DNA of 64,000 nt from Nelumbo lutea (Eukaryota; Streptophyta; Magnoliopsida; Proteales; Nelumbonaceae), in the NCBI GenBank assembly GCA_022828595.1, contig JAKGHH010000007.1, positions 33,294,356-33,358,355 of the forward strand. The letters run 5' to 3'. The notes beneath the pieces are model-generated. The model made no database searches. It was not told the origin of the DNA and worked only from the letters and a program-made list of their open reading frames with translations. The stretch's first letter is position 1; the number at the start of each line of letters is the position of its first letter. Shown one piece after another: positions 12,521 to 24,126 of the stretch. The position numbers were made by a program, and so were the translations under genes.

Positions 12521-12984
12521 TGTTACGAGCCTACTATGAACGTGGATAACATGCAAGCCTTGCATGGGCCCACAAACATTCTAACGACTCCAAGGGAAGG
12601 CCAGTCAAAGCTGTTAGGCTCAATGTAATATTTTTTGCGTTAACTTTCAAATTGTGTATGCCTAAGGCGACTTTCTCGCCACTTTCTCTTGTTAGTAGGA
12701 GCTAGTTTCTATCTGTGGAGCTGTTTTCGGTTGTGGGGGTGTAACTCGTTAAATACCCTTATTTTCTTTGAATGAACATCATCATTATCCAGCATTTAAC
12801 TTATCTTAATTTGGGAGGTTTTTCTGAGTTTCCTCGAATTAACCCAGAAATATTGGTTACATTCTTGCCAAGATAGGGAAGACGAACCGAGAGCATCCTC
12901 TTGTAGACTCTCCGGTAACCTATTCCGGACAGTCTGCTCTCCTGCAGAGACCAGTCACGCGTTCAGTTACAGCAGCTCTTAACA
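12521..12984 (+). repeat. Ty3/gypsy 5' LTR
   Basis: This 464-bp segment starts TGTTA and ends TAACA, a perfect 5-bp terminal inverted repeat of the TG...CA type. It is followed after three bases by a tRNA primer-binding site. No second copy was found in the window, consistent with loss of the element's 3' end. Confidence 0.85.
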
Positions 12985-12987
12985 AGG

Positions 12988-13001
12988 TGGTATCAGAGCC
13001 A
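12988..13001 (+). other. Gypsy primer-binding site (initiator tRNA-Met type)
   Basis: TGGTATCAGAGCCA lies three bases after the 5' LTR. This is the common complement of the 3' end of plant initiator tRNA-Met, used to prime minus-strand DNA synthesis. Confidence 0.9.
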
Positions 13002-13004
13002 GCG

Positions 13005-13920
13005 ATGGATCCTAATCATGAGCGACGCCTCTCACAGATTAAAGGTGAGATGGGATCCCTGATGGCTACCCAAGAGTGGATGATGGAGGAGGTACGGGGA
13101 ATGTTTGCTTCAATCGCCACAAGATTTGACAAGCTAGAGAACTCAAAGGCGCCAGAAGTTGGTGAGGCTTCCAATTCTTCGTGCCGATCTGTTGCTGATA
13201 GGAATAATGGAGTGGGGGTTAACTCCACCCCTCTTGCTTGAAACTTGAAACTTGAATTCTCGAGGTTCAATGGTAGTGAAGACCCAACTAGTTGGCTTTG
13301 CAGGGCTGAACAAATCTTCTTATGGCAAAGGGTACCCAAAGTGGAGAAGGTACTTACTGTGTCAGTCCATCTTGAGGGTGATCCCCAGTTGTGGTTTCAG
13401 TTACTACAACAAGATCATTCCAAAATGGGATGGCCATAGTTCAAGGAACAACTCCATCTACGATATGGTCCAACCAAATTTTAGGATTTCTTTTGAGACC
13501 TCACAAAGCTGTGACAAATGGGTTCAGTATGAGATTACCAGACACAATTTGAAAGGCTTCTCACTCGCGCGGGAAGAGTGACACCGTAGCAACAAGTAGT
13601 TTCATTAGTGGATTGAAAGATTATTAGATCTGATGTTCTTGCAACTAGGCCCACTACCCTGTCAAAAGCAATTGGTTTGGCCTGTCTCTATAAAGCTAGA
13701 AATAACTCATGGAGATGACCCATGATTCCTGAGTCTAGGTCATCTCCTTCCTCCAAAAGTTCAGCATCAACCCCCTCTATTCTCCCTGTCCGAAGATTGA
13801 CGCCTACTGAGTTAAAGGAGCAGCGTGACAAGGACAAGGGACTTTGTTTCAACTACAATGAGAAATTCAGTCCCGGTCACAGATGCAAGAAGTTGTTTGT
13901 GATAGAGGGTTGCTAGAAGG
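13005..13920 (+). pseudogene. Ty3/gypsy gag, decayed
   Basis: The frame opens at 13,005 with MDPNHERRLSQ, a heptad-like N-terminal region. After a frame change at about 13,240 it continues with the capsid core ('FSRFNGSEDPTSWLCRAEQI' at about 13,255, then 'GDPQLWFQLL'). Several stops lie between 13,430 and 13,720. At about 13,840-13,895 is a nucleocapsid zinc knuckle read as CFNYNEKFSPGHRCKK, where one expected cysteine is tyrosine, so the knuckle is damaged. Gag packages the element's RNA. This copy could not make a full protein. Confidence 0.8.
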
Positions 13921-13940
13921 AAGGAGATGGTGATATTGAG

Positions 13941-15750
13941 ATGGAAATTGAAGAGGAGGAGAGAGAATCTACCCATAATGAACTGGAAGTCTCGCTCCAT
14001 GCTACTACGGGCCACACGCCAGGGCGCATCATGATGGTCAAAGGGAAGGTGGGAGGTGAAGAAGTAATTGCGTTGGTGGACTTGGGGAGCACCCATAATT
14101 TTCTCAGCACCAAGTTAGCACAGCAAGTGGGCCTAAAACCCATTAAGGATGGTCAGTTCAAGGTTACAGTAGCAAATGGCCAAACCTTGGTCAGCCCGGG
14201 TAAATGTTTTGTCGTTTCTTTAATGTTACAAGATGTTCCCTTACAGATTGACTTTTATTTGTTACCCATCAATGGATATGAAGTGATTTTAGGGACCCAA
14301 TGGCTCTCTACTCTTGGTCTCATCATGTGGGATTTCTTTCACCTTCGCATGAAATTCTGGGTTAATGGATGTGAAGTATTGTTACAAGGGATACCACCCC
14401 TTGTTAGAAATGCCACACATAGTCGGGTTATCAAGAAAAATCATCAAGGCATCTTGCTGCATTCCCTAGAAGGCCCATTAGGCCTTTCAGTTGAGCCCGA
14501 CTCTCCTCAGATGCAAGAGCTACTAGCTAGCTTTTCAAACTTATTTGAAGAGCCTAGAAGCTTGCTCCCACTTTGAGCCCACGATCACAAAATCAGCCTT
14601 CTTCTAGGCACGGGGCCAATCTACGTGAGACCCTACCGCTACTCCCACTGTAAAAAATTTGAAATTGAAAAAATAGTAGTTGAACTGCTAGCTACAGGCA
14701 TGATTCGGCCCAGCAACAGCCCATATTCATCTCATGTGATTCTCGTCAAAAAGCATGATGGGTCTTGGAGGATGCGTGTAGATTACCGGGCGCTCAATCA
14801 AATCATCATTAAAGATAAGTTCCCTATTCCTACTGTTGATGAATTACTAGATGAGTTACATGGTGCATGCTATTTTTCTAAGTTAGACCTTTGCTCCGGA
14901 TATCATCAAATTACAATGCACCCCGCTGATGAGGATAAGACTACCTTTAGAATACATCAGAGGCACTACAAATTTTTAGTCATGCCCTTTGGGATGACTA
15001 ACGCACCCTCCACATTTCAGTCCCTTATGAACGAAATATTCCAGAATTATTTACGGAAATTTGTTCTTGTATTTTTTTATATTTGTTGGTTTATAGCACT
15101 GATTGGAGCGAACATATGAGACATCTGAAGCATGTATTCTCTATATTAAGAGCTCACCAGCTATCTGTCAAAAAAGAAAAGTGTTTGTTTGGACGGACAT
15201 AGGTGAAGTATTTGGGGCACATTATCAACGCTAAAGGAGTGGAGGTTGACCCCGAAAAGGTGAATGCTATGTTAAAATGGCCCAAGCCCAAATCTGCAAA
15301 ATTCCTTCATGGATTTCTAGGACTTACAGGATAGTACCGTAAGTTTGTGAAAGGTTATGGGAAAATTGAAAGACCATTGACTCAGATGCTTAAAAAGAAC
15401 TCCTTTACATGGACTGTAGCAGCTGCAGATGCATTTTGTCAACTCAAAGAAGTAATGACACACTCTCCGGTATTGGCCCTCCCAGATTTTTCTCAACCCT
15501 TTGTGGTGGAGTGTGACGCCTCAGGAGTAGGCATAGGAGCGGTTCTAATGCAACATGGACGTCCAATCTCTTACATCAATCAAGCTCTCCAAGGAAAGAA
15601 CCCCTTGCTCTCTACTTATGAAAAGGAGGTATTAGCCCTAGTACTAGTTGTACAAAAGTGGCAGCATTATTTGTTGGGGCACCACTTCATTGTTCGTACA
15701 GATCAGAAGAGTATCAAATACATATGGAACCAACATATAACCACACCTAC
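13941..15750 (+). pseudogene. Ty3/gypsy pol part 1: protease, reverse transcriptase, RNase H
   Basis: The aspartic protease lies around 14,030-14,160. Its active-site motif reads DLGSTHNF, with leucine where D-S/T-G is expected. Reverse transcriptase runs from about 14,640, with '[13 protein letters not shown]', '[13 protein letters not shown]' and '[14 protein letters not shown]'. It breaks exactly at the expected F-x-D-D active site (about 15,065-15,090), where the frame shifts and ends. From 15,347 the RNase H domain resumes ('VVECDASGVGIGAVLMQ', 'STYEKEVLALV', 'RTDQKSIKYI') until the copia insertion cuts it at 15,755. The product is dead at the RT active site alone. Confidence 0.88.
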
Positions 15751-15755
15751 CCAGC

Positions 15756-16022
15756 TGTAGAGAAGATGGGACGAATGGCCCAAAGGCTATTTATTCTTTC
15801 TTACTATTTATGTTCTTTTCTGTAATGGGTCTTATTCTGGGCCCATCCTTTTTGTGTTATGTTCTTTGTAATTTCTTGCCCAACTAAGGGTCTCCTTGTA
15901 ATTATTCAAATTTATCTTAATAAAATAGTGTTTAGGTGCTGAGAGGAAGTAATGTTCGAAACTCTCACTTTCAAAACCCTCATTGCCAAGATCTCAATGT
16001 CTGTTTTCTTCAGTTTTCTTCA
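15756..16022 (+). repeat. Copia 5' LTR
   Basis: This 267-bp repeat starts TGTAGAGAAGATGGG and ends GTTTTCTTCA, with AATAAAATAG in the 3' half as a likely polyadenylation signal. It is directly followed by the primer-binding site and is colinear with 21,175-21,440. Confidence 0.93.
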
Positions 16023-16037
16023 TGGTATCAGAGCAGG
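16023..16037 (+). other. Copia primer-binding site
   Basis: TGGTATCAGAGCAGG starts on the base after the 5' LTR. The first 12 bases match the initiator tRNA-Met primer type. Confidence 0.9.
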
Positions 16038-16797
16038 CCTGAACTTCAATATTCTAGAGCTGGAAGCTTCAAATCGTGTTGCCTGATTCTTGGAGGTCAT
16101 TGGAAGGTGCCCGAGACTCAAATCTCTTGGAGAAGTGGTTCAGTGGCCAGAAAGAATCAGAGAAAAAAGGGAAACAGCTTGGTTTCTGATTTGAAGCTTA
16201 AATATTGTAAGTTGTGCTCAGATTTCTGGGTTATTTTTCTGTGTTTGGACTGTTGAACTGTCCAAAATTTCTGGGTTGTTTCTGTACAGCTATTTGGTTG
16301 TCTTTTAATCTAGTTTAACCTAGAGATTTCTGGGTTGTTTTCACTCCTTTTTGCACTGTCAAAACTGCCAAAACATCATTGGATTCAGTACTGCAAATTG
16401 TTGCTTCTTTTTGGATGTGTTTTGGGGACCTGTACGGACTATTCTTGAGACTTTTTTTACCTTTGACAGTGGGGTCTTCTCTATTGCCCACACTGTGTTT
16501 GTAAAAAGGCCTCTTCATCAATACGGACTGGTATTTACTCTTCTTGGCTACTTTTTGATTATTACCTTGAAGTCCCTGATTAGAAAAGGAACTTCGATTG
16601 AGTGCACAGTGCTTAGAAGTTTTCTGATTACTTCTTGAAGGTCGAACCAAGGTTCTACTTCAGTCTTGGTTCTTGCAACTTCCGGGTGTAGTTTGGCCTT
16701 GTGTATTGCTGTTTTGAGGGTGGTTTAACTCAGTTCTTGCTCATCCTCATTCGACACACTTGTAGAAGTCATCTGAAATCATATTTGAAGTGTTTAC
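16038..16797 (+). other. Copia untranslated leader
   Basis: About 760 bp between the primer-binding site and the gag start. Open frames here (for example on the minus strand at 16,315-16,650) show no known domain. I treat the stretch as the leader that would carry packaging signals. Confidence 0.6.
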
Positions 16798-19700
16798 ATG
16801 ATGAACTCCTCAGAATTTGAAAACAAGAATGGTGCTGAATATGGACCGTTTCAGGAGACTCCAGGTGATTCTTTATTGACTGTGACCACAGTTAAGCTAG
16901 ATGGAACTAATTATCTGGCATGGTCACAATCGGTAAAGATTTATATATGTAGTAGAGGAAAGTGGGGGTTTATTTCTGGGAGCAAGAAGGCTCCCCCAGA
17001 AGATGATTCATCGTACGAGAAGTGGATGCAAGAAAATTACACTGTCATTGGGTGGCTTATGAACTCAATGCAGCCACAAATTAGCCAACACTACCTATGG
17101 ATGAATTCAGCAAAGGAAATTTGGGACAGTGTTGTAGAAACCTATTCCCAAAAACTAAATGTGGCTAGAGCCTATAAATTGATAAGTGATGTGAAGAATT
17201 TAAGGCAAGGGGATAAACCTTTAGCTGTATACTTCTCAACCCTGAAGTCTCTGTGGCAAGAAATTGACCTAATAGAAGCTGTAATTTGGGAAACTACCAA
17301 TGATGCAGATACTTACAGAAAACTAGTTGAAAGGAACAGGGTGTTTGAGTTCTTAACCAGACTAAACCAAGAATATGATATCACAAAATAGAATATTCTT
17401 TCCAAGGAGAGTGTCTCATTGTCACAAGATTATGCTTTGATGAGCAGTGAAGAGAGCAGAAGGGTTGTCCAGGTTCAAGGGGCTAGTATTAGTGATCACT
17501 TTGTGAATATGGGGGTTAAACCCAAAGGTGTTGTTGGGACATCTAGTGGCTCAGGAAAGAAAGAAGTTGTATGTGAGTACTGCAAAAAGTCGAAGCACAC
17601 CAAAGACAAGTGTTGGAAATTACATCCTGATCTTGTTCCCATTTGGTTTCAGAAAAAACATGATAGTAAAAGGACAAGAAGTGCAAGTGTGGCTGCTGAG
17701 CCAGATAGTGATAAGTACTATACTTAAAAGATGTCTGCTTGTGCACAGTTGGCAGCCATGAAAGCAGAATACGAAAAGTTTGGGAAGATGATTAGTCATC
17801 TAGAGGATGTGACTTCTTCTTCCAACCCTTCAGGAAATTCAGCTTCTTCCGCATTTGCTCATTCAGGTATAAGGGCCTCTGTCAATCATGCAACCACTTC
17901 AGGTAATCTTAAGATCCCTTGGATTATTGACTCAGGTGCTTCTGATCATATGGCCAACCTTTCTACATTGTTTGTTTCATATGACTTGCTTCCTGGACGT
18001 GATAAGATCACTTTAGCTGATGGTTCACTTGCCCCTATTTCTAGCAAGGGAACCATCAAGGCTACAGATTCCTTGTTCCTACCTTCTGCCCTTCATGTAC
18101 CTAAACTAAATACAAATTTGTTGTATGTAAGTAGTTTAACCAAGTCACTAAATTGTTGTGTAACCTTCTTTCCTTCCTACTGTGTTTTTCAGGATCTGGA
18201 GTCTCAGAAGGTGATTGGGAGTGGCCATGAGGCGAACGGAATATATCTGCTTGATACTTCCGAACAACGCACTGATCATCCTGGGAATGTTGCTTTTGGG
18301 TCTGTTTCTTCAGAGTCTATTAGTCGGATTATGTTGTGTCATCGTCATTTGGGTCATCTGTCTTTTTCTACCTTGAGTCATCTATTCCCTAAACTGTTTA
18401 AGGGAATTAGTTTGTCCAGTCTTCATTGTGAGTTGTGAGTTATCAAAGCATTGTAGAAACAATTATCCTTTGAGCAATAAAATATCTTCTTTTCCTTTTA
18501 ATATTGTGCACTCTAATGTGTGGGGGCCTTACCACTTACCCTCCATGGGTGGTTACAAATATTTTATATTGTTTATTGATGACTTTTCTCGGTTCATTTG
18601 GATATTCCTGATGAAATCTCGTGATGAAGTTCCAAGACTTGTAAGACAATTCCATAAATTTGCTCTAACACAATTTGATACCAGGATTAAAATTTTCAGA
18701 TCTGACAATGCAAAAGAATATTTTGAGAAGAACCTATCCCGTTATCTCTCTGACATTGGGGTTATTCATCAAAACTTCTGTGTTAGGACCCCATAACATA
18801 ATGGAGTTGCTAAGAGGAAAAATAGGCATATTGTTGAAGTTGCAAGAAATATCTTATTTGCCTCACATGTTCCTACAAGGTTTTGGGGTGATGCCGTTCT
18901 CACAGCCACCTACCTTATAAACCGTATGCCATCTAGGGTTTTAGGGTTTAAGTCTCCCTTCAATCTCCTTCATTCGGACAAGGATCTTTTTCCTATTCCT
19001 CTTCGTGTCTTTGGCAGCACCTGTTATGTACATGTTCCAAGTGTCCAAAGGCATAAATTTGAATCCAAAGCCCACAAGTGTATCTTCCTTGGTTATTCCC
19101 CCACACATAAGGGTTACTGTTCTTTTGATCCAAAGACTGGCTCTCGGTATGTCTCAATGGATGTCACCTTTAATGAGCTTTCTCCCTTTTATGGTTCATC
19201 TCCAGATGGACATTGTCCATGGGGGGAGGATTTGTCACAGGTGTTTGCTCTTCCTCTTACTGTCCCAGTTGAGTCTTTTGATGAGTCTACTTCACCTTCA
19301 AATGAATCAAGGGCGGATCAGTCGTTCCATTCTCCTTGTTCCAGTGTTCTTCCACCTTTACCTACTCATCCTATCCTCAATCCCAAGGTGTATCAAATGC
19401 AAAGGTCCATAAATGAGCAGGTTGTTTCTCCTACAAAACATGAGCCTCATACACTTCCAGTTACAGATGAGACAACAGGTACATCTTCAGTACACTTGGA
19501 GTCATCCTTCTTTGACCTTGATATTCTCATTGCTATTAAAAAAGGAAAACAGAAGTGCACTGCTCACTGCATTTCCAAGCACCTTTCTTACAGGTTGCTT
19601 TCTCCTTCCTACTTTGCCTATATATCTTCTGTTGCTTCTAACCCTATTCCCAGGTCTGTGTTAGAAGCTCTTAATATTTCAGAATTGAGGGATGCTGTGA

Positions 19701-21204
19701 GGTCTGAAATTGATGCCCTACACACGAATGACATATAAGAAGTGGTTGATTTGCTTGAAGGGAAGGATCCAGTCGATTGCAAGTGGGTCTTTACTATCAA
19801 ATATCGAGCTGATGGCACCATTGAAAGGTACAAGGCCAGGCTGGTTGCAAAAGGCTATACACAAACATATGGGATTGATTATCTGGAGACCTTTGCACCT
19901 GTTGCCAAGATGACATCTGTGAGGGTTCTTCTATCTTTAGCTGCTCACTTTGACTGGCCCCTTTATCAATTGGATGTGAAGAATGCATTTCTGAATGGTG
20001 AATTACATGAGGAGATTTATATGTCTCTTCCTCTAGGGATGTATGGAACTGATATGAAAGGAAAGGTATGCAGGCTGAAGAAATCCCTTTATGGACTAAA
20101 ACAGTCCCCTAGAGCATGGTTTGAGAGATTTAGAACAGCACTTGTTAACTTTGGTTATGTGCAGACACAGTCTGATCATACTCTTTTTGTGAAGAGAAGT
20201 GGACCTCTGGTAGTATACCTCATTGTATATGTAGATGATATTGTAGTGACTGGTAATGATGTTTCAAGAATTCATGATCTAAAATCTTTCCTCCATACTG
20301 AGTTTGAGATTAAAGATTTGGGGGAACTGAAATACTTCCTAGGCATAAAAGTTGTTTGATCCAAGGATGGGATTCTTATCTCCCAAAGAAAGTATGTTAT
20401 TGACTTGCTCTTTGAAACTGGAAAGATGGGTGCTAAACCAGTTGCTACTCCTATTGATATGAGTCATAAACTCCCTGCCTCAGATGGAACATTGTTATAA
20501 GACAAAGGAATCTTCCAGAGACTTCTTGGGAAATTTTTGTACCTATGCATGACTCGGCCAGATATTGCATATACAGTCAGTTGCATTAGCCAATTCATGC
20601 ATGCTCCCTGAGATGGCTGCAGCAGAGCGAATCCTATGTTATTTGAAGGGCTCCCCAGGAAAGGGAATTCTGTTTGCCAAGCATGGTCATATGAAACTTG
20701 AAGCCTACACCGATGCTGACTGGGCCGGAAACATTGATGACAGAAAATCTACTTCTAGGTATTGTAGCTTGGTGGTTGGTAGTGTGGAGAAGCAAGAAAC
20801 AATCGGTTGTTGCTCGGTCTTTAGCGGAAGCAGAATACAGGGCCATGGCACATGGAGTTTCTGAACTATTATGGCTAAAATCATTGATGAAGGAACTTGG
20901 GGTTGAACATGACAAGCCAATGATATTGTACTGTGATAATCAGGTTGTCATCAACATTGCTCACAATCCAATGCAACATGATAGAACTAAGCATATTGAA
21001 GTTGATCGACACTTCATTAGAGAAAAGGTCTCTTCGGGTGAAGTATGTCTTCCTTTCATCTCATCTGAAGGACAGTTGGCAGACTTTCTCGCCAAAGGCA
21101 TTCCCAAAGCAAAACTTCAGCATGATACTAGCAAGCTTGGCATGATTGACATCTATGCTCAGTTTGAGGGGGAGGGTAGAGAAGATGGGTCGAATGCCCC
21201 ATAG
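16798..21204 (+). pseudogene. Copia gag-pol polyprotein, decayed
   Basis: From the ATG at 16,798, one frame covers gag (LDGTNYLAWSQSVK near residue 39), a C-x2-C-x4-H-x4-C zinc knuckle at 17,572-17,613, and the protease active site DSGAS at 17,929. Stops lie at 17,389 (TAG) and 17,725 (TAA). A frame change near 18,430 precedes the integrase (FIDDFSRF, FRSDNAKEYF), with another TAA at 18,794-18,796. The third catalytic acidic residue of the integrase appears to be lysine (HNGVAKRKN). Reverse transcriptase has YVDD at about 20,229 and a TGA after 'FLGIKVV' where arginine is expected. RNase H is split over two frames (TDADWAG; SLAEAEYRAM). Several lesions look like CpG or C-to-T changes. It cannot make active proteins. 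Confidence 0.92.
21166..21176 (+). other. Copia polypurine tract
   Basis: GAGGGGGAGGG directly precedes the 3' LTR, the expected site of plus-strand priming. Confidence 0.8.
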
Positions 21205-21440
21205 GCTGTTTATATTTCTTATTGTTTATGTTCTTTTCTGCAATGGGCCTTATTCTGGGCTCATCCTTTCTACGTTATGTTCTTTGTAATTTCTTGCCCA
21301 ACTAAGGGCCTCCTTGTAATTATTCAAACTTATCTTAATAAAATAGTGTTAGGGTACTGAGAGGGAGTAATGTTCGAAACTCTCACTCTCAAAACCCTCA
21401 TTGCCAAACTCTCAAGGTTTGTTTTCTTCAGCTTTCTGCA
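21175..21440 (+). repeat. Copia 3' LTR
   Basis: 266 bp, colinear with the 5' LTR. It ends GCTTTCTGCA and is followed by the ccagc duplication. Its first two bases read GG instead of TG, so the terminal base has mutated or the boundary merges with the polypurine tract. Confidence 0.92.
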
Positions 21441-21445
21441 CCAGC

Positions 21446-22695
21446 AATTGGTTATATAAGCTTATGGGGTTTGATTTTTGTATTGAATATAAAAAAGGAG
21501 CTGAGAACAAGGTGGCAGATGCATTATCCAAAAGAGATGAAGGCGACAGTCAAAAAAATCTAGATGGGTCTGCTCTAATGGCACTAACGCAGCCCATTCC
21601 CTATTGGATTGCAACTGTCAAATCTGACCAACATGAGCATGCTCAAACACAATGCCTAATACGGCTATGTGAGCAAGATGAAGCTATTGGGCCATGGGCT
21701 TACAGAGGATATACTTCAAAGGCCAAACTTACTTGGCTGAAGACTCTAAGCTGATCACACTCATAGTGGGCCAATTCCACAATGCTACTCATGAAGGGTA
21801 CCTCAAAACCATTAATAGACTCAAAACAACTTTCTTCTAGAAAGGAATGAAGGCCTGCGTAAAAAAATTCATCAGTGAATGTACTATCTACCAACGTAAC
21901 AAGCAAGAGCAAGTCAGGCCAGCGGGGCTTCTCCAAACCCTACCAATTCCGAAGCATATATGGGTCGATATCTCTATGGACTTAGTAGAAATCACTAATT
22001 GCAGATTTAGTCGAGTTTCTTGTGAAAGGAAAGAGGGTGAAGATGAAGATTTCAGCAGTAGAGAAGAAAGGAGAAGAACAAAAGAGTAGGAAGTCAACCA
22101 AGATTGTAAAATTAGCCCTAGCTGCCTACCTCTCATTATATTTATACTTAACTTAAAGGATGAGATATTACAAGGATGCCCTTAATAGGGCGGCTACTAA
22201 TATAGCTAAACAGTCACAACTTAAAAAACATAAACTAATGGGCCTAAAGCCCAACAACTTCCTAACTAAATAAAAAACAAGCCGGACCAACTCAATAGAC
22301 TTTGTGGAGGGTCTACCCAGGTCTAATGGGAAGAGTACTATCCTGGTTGTAGTGGACCGCTTATCCAAATATGCCCACTTTGTCCCACTAGGTCATCCTT
22401 ACACAGCCTATAAAGTGGCACAACTTTATTTTGATCATACTTTTAAACTTCATGGTATGCCCAAAACCATAGTATGTGATCAAGACCTCACATTCATGAG
22501 TTCATTCTTGAAGGAGTTGTTTGAATTGCAAGGAACAAGCTTCAACTTCACTTCAGTGTACCATCCTCAGTCAAACAGTCAAACTGAGGTAACCAATAGA
22601 ACTTTGGAGATGTACTTAAGGTGTTTTGTAGACTCTCAACCTAACACATGCGCTAAATGGTTAGCTTGGGCTGAGTTTTGTTACAACACAAGCTA
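21446..22695 (+). pseudogene. Ty3/gypsy pol part 2: RNase H end and integrase
   Basis: Immediately after the copia TSD, the gypsy protein continues with the RNase H tail (FDFCIEYKKGAENKVADALS), offset by a one-base insertion near 21,447. Next comes the integrase H-H-C-C region (about 21,778-21,895), with a TAG where the family has tryptophan. The catalytic core follows (ILVVVDRLSKYAHFVPL, IVCDQDLTFMSSF, VYHPQSNSQTEVTNRTLE), with both aspartates and the glutamate visible. An insertion of about 0.3 kb splits the core at 21,984-22,297. The frame ends at FCYNTS, 22,695, where AT-rich DNA begins. Confidence 0.9.
21984..22297. mobile_element. About 0.3-kb insertion inside the gypsy integrase
   Basis: The integrase words for 'MDFVEGLP' are interrupted. 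The segment gacttagtagaa (21,979-21,990) is echoed by gactttgtggag (22,298-22,309), a likely diverged target duplication, perfect only for gactt. The insert has no coding domain. On the minus strand it has LTR-like features (a 'ttgttgggct' start and 'tataaatataatgagagg' further in), so a solo LTR is possible, but I find no clean TG...CA ends. Confidence 0.6.
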
Positions 22696-23759
22696 GTAAA
22701 TAATAAAAATGTGTTTCAATTCCACTTAAAAAATCCAACTTAATAAACGCTAATTAAAATAAGAAATTTAAATATAAAAATATTAATTGATAGTTTTAAT
22801 AATAATATTAGATAACTTATGAGCTAAGACCTTAATTAACACTAATGAAAAAATATATATTAATTGATAGTTTTAAAATACCAACAATTAATTAAAAATC
22901 CAAAAAATTATGAAAAAACTAAACATAATAAAATACTAAAAATAATTAATAAAATATTGATAATTAACAATATTTTATATTAATAAGGGTATTTATTTAA
23001 AATAATTAGAAAGTACAATTAACTATATTTTATTAATAAAAATACCAAAAATTAAAAAAAAAACCCAAGCCATAAATTGAAAATTATTGAAAATTAGTTG
23101 CAAATAGATTTCGTAATGACTAATATACAAAAATAGTTGTTGAAAATACTGAAAATTACTAAATAATAATAATAAATGCATTTTAATTATTAATATTAAT
23201 ATAATTAACAATAATTATTTTGTTATAATTTAAGTTATAAATAGTTGAAAATTACATTTAATTACCAAAAAGTTATATTTAATTACTAGAAAATTACATT
23301 TAATTAGCTTTAGGCAAGAAATTAGCAATATTTCTGAAATTTTGATAATTTCCATAAATTATTGTATTTTAAATAAATAGTAACAAACCGTTTATAACTT
23401 AACCCAATTATATTTATAAATTTGTAGGCTAAAGCAACTATTTTCTTTTGAGTTAGGTATAGTTGAGATATGCACCATGCCCACACATTATCAGGGATAA
23501 TCAGATCCATAGTCTAATTGGGTATAAACTTTTGGAGTCCAATGATGGCTTTAGCAGATAGGGCCCAAGCTAAACAACCCCTAATAAGCTCAACTTGGAA
23601 GTTATATGCATATATGGTAAATATTTTAAATAATATTTAAATAACAATTTTAAATTAATATATATATATATGTAAATATGTTATATATTATTTTTATACT
23701 AGACTAGAATTAAATAAAAAATTTAATTTAAAAAAAAAAACATAGTTTTATAATTAACA
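22696..23759. other. Very AT-rich intergenic DNA
   Basis: About 1 kb of simple AT-rich sequence dominated by 'attaattaataaaa' words, with short self-similar stretches and no coding signal. It begins exactly where the gypsy integrase stops. Confidence 0.7.
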
Positions 23760-24126
23760 CGGGCCTCTTTATCAACAAAAAATGTGCAAGCCTGAGTCCG
23801 AGCCTGCCTTGACCATTGGGCCTAGATCTTGAGCCAGAGCCCGAAGCCTGATCTGTACACAAAATGTCTTCAGCATACTTTTATAAACTAATATCATATT
23901 AATTTAGTAATAATTTAATAAATTAATAAACTAATTTATATTTCCTAATAGTAAATTGATATTTATTAATAATTTAAGAAGCATAAGCACTTTTTTTATA
24001 TAACTAGTCGGGCTTATTTGAGAAAGCCCGAGATCGAGTCCACAAGCTTAAAATTTTGTCCAAGCCTGAAAAATAACGGATCAAGTTGGGTTGGACTGTC
24101 AGACTACCTGGCCCATGAATAGGTCT
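23760..24126. mobile_element. hAT-like MITE, 'CCCATGAATAGGTCT' family, partial
   Basis: This block shares its GC-rich words (agatcttgagcc, gcccgaagcc, aaattttgtccaagc) and its end CCCATGAATAGGTCT with the complete element at 34,550-35,488. The left end (GGACCTGTTTATGGG in the complete copy) is missing. Confidence 0.6.

Larger units (their letters stand above)
15756..21440 (+). mobile_element. Ty1/copia LTR retrotransposon, complete but decayed
   Basis: The element is 5,685 bp with two LTRs (15,756-16,022 and 21,175-21,440), a primer-binding site, gag-pol in copia order (integrase before reverse transcriptase), and a polypurine tract. It is flanked by the perfect 5-bp target duplication ccagc (15,751-15,755 and 21,441-21,445). 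It lies in the same orientation as the gypsy element it interrupts. The LTRs differ at roughly one base in nine by eye, so the insertion is old. Gag-pol carries several stops and at least one frameshift. Confidence 0.95.
12521..22695 (+). mobile_element. Ty3/gypsy LTR retrotransposon, 3'-truncated, with nested copia
   Basis: The element runs 5' LTR (12,521-12,984), primer-binding site, gag, protease, reverse transcriptase, RNase H and integrase, the gypsy order with integrase last. It stops abruptly at about 22,695 inside the integrase, where AT-rich DNA begins, so the integrase C-terminus, polypurine tract and 3' LTR are missing. Two insertions break it: a complete Ty1/copia element (15,756-21,440) and about 0.3 kb in the integrase (about 21,984-22,297). 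Many stops and frameshifts show that it is old and dead. No TSD can be scored because the 3' end is gone. Confidence 0.9.
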
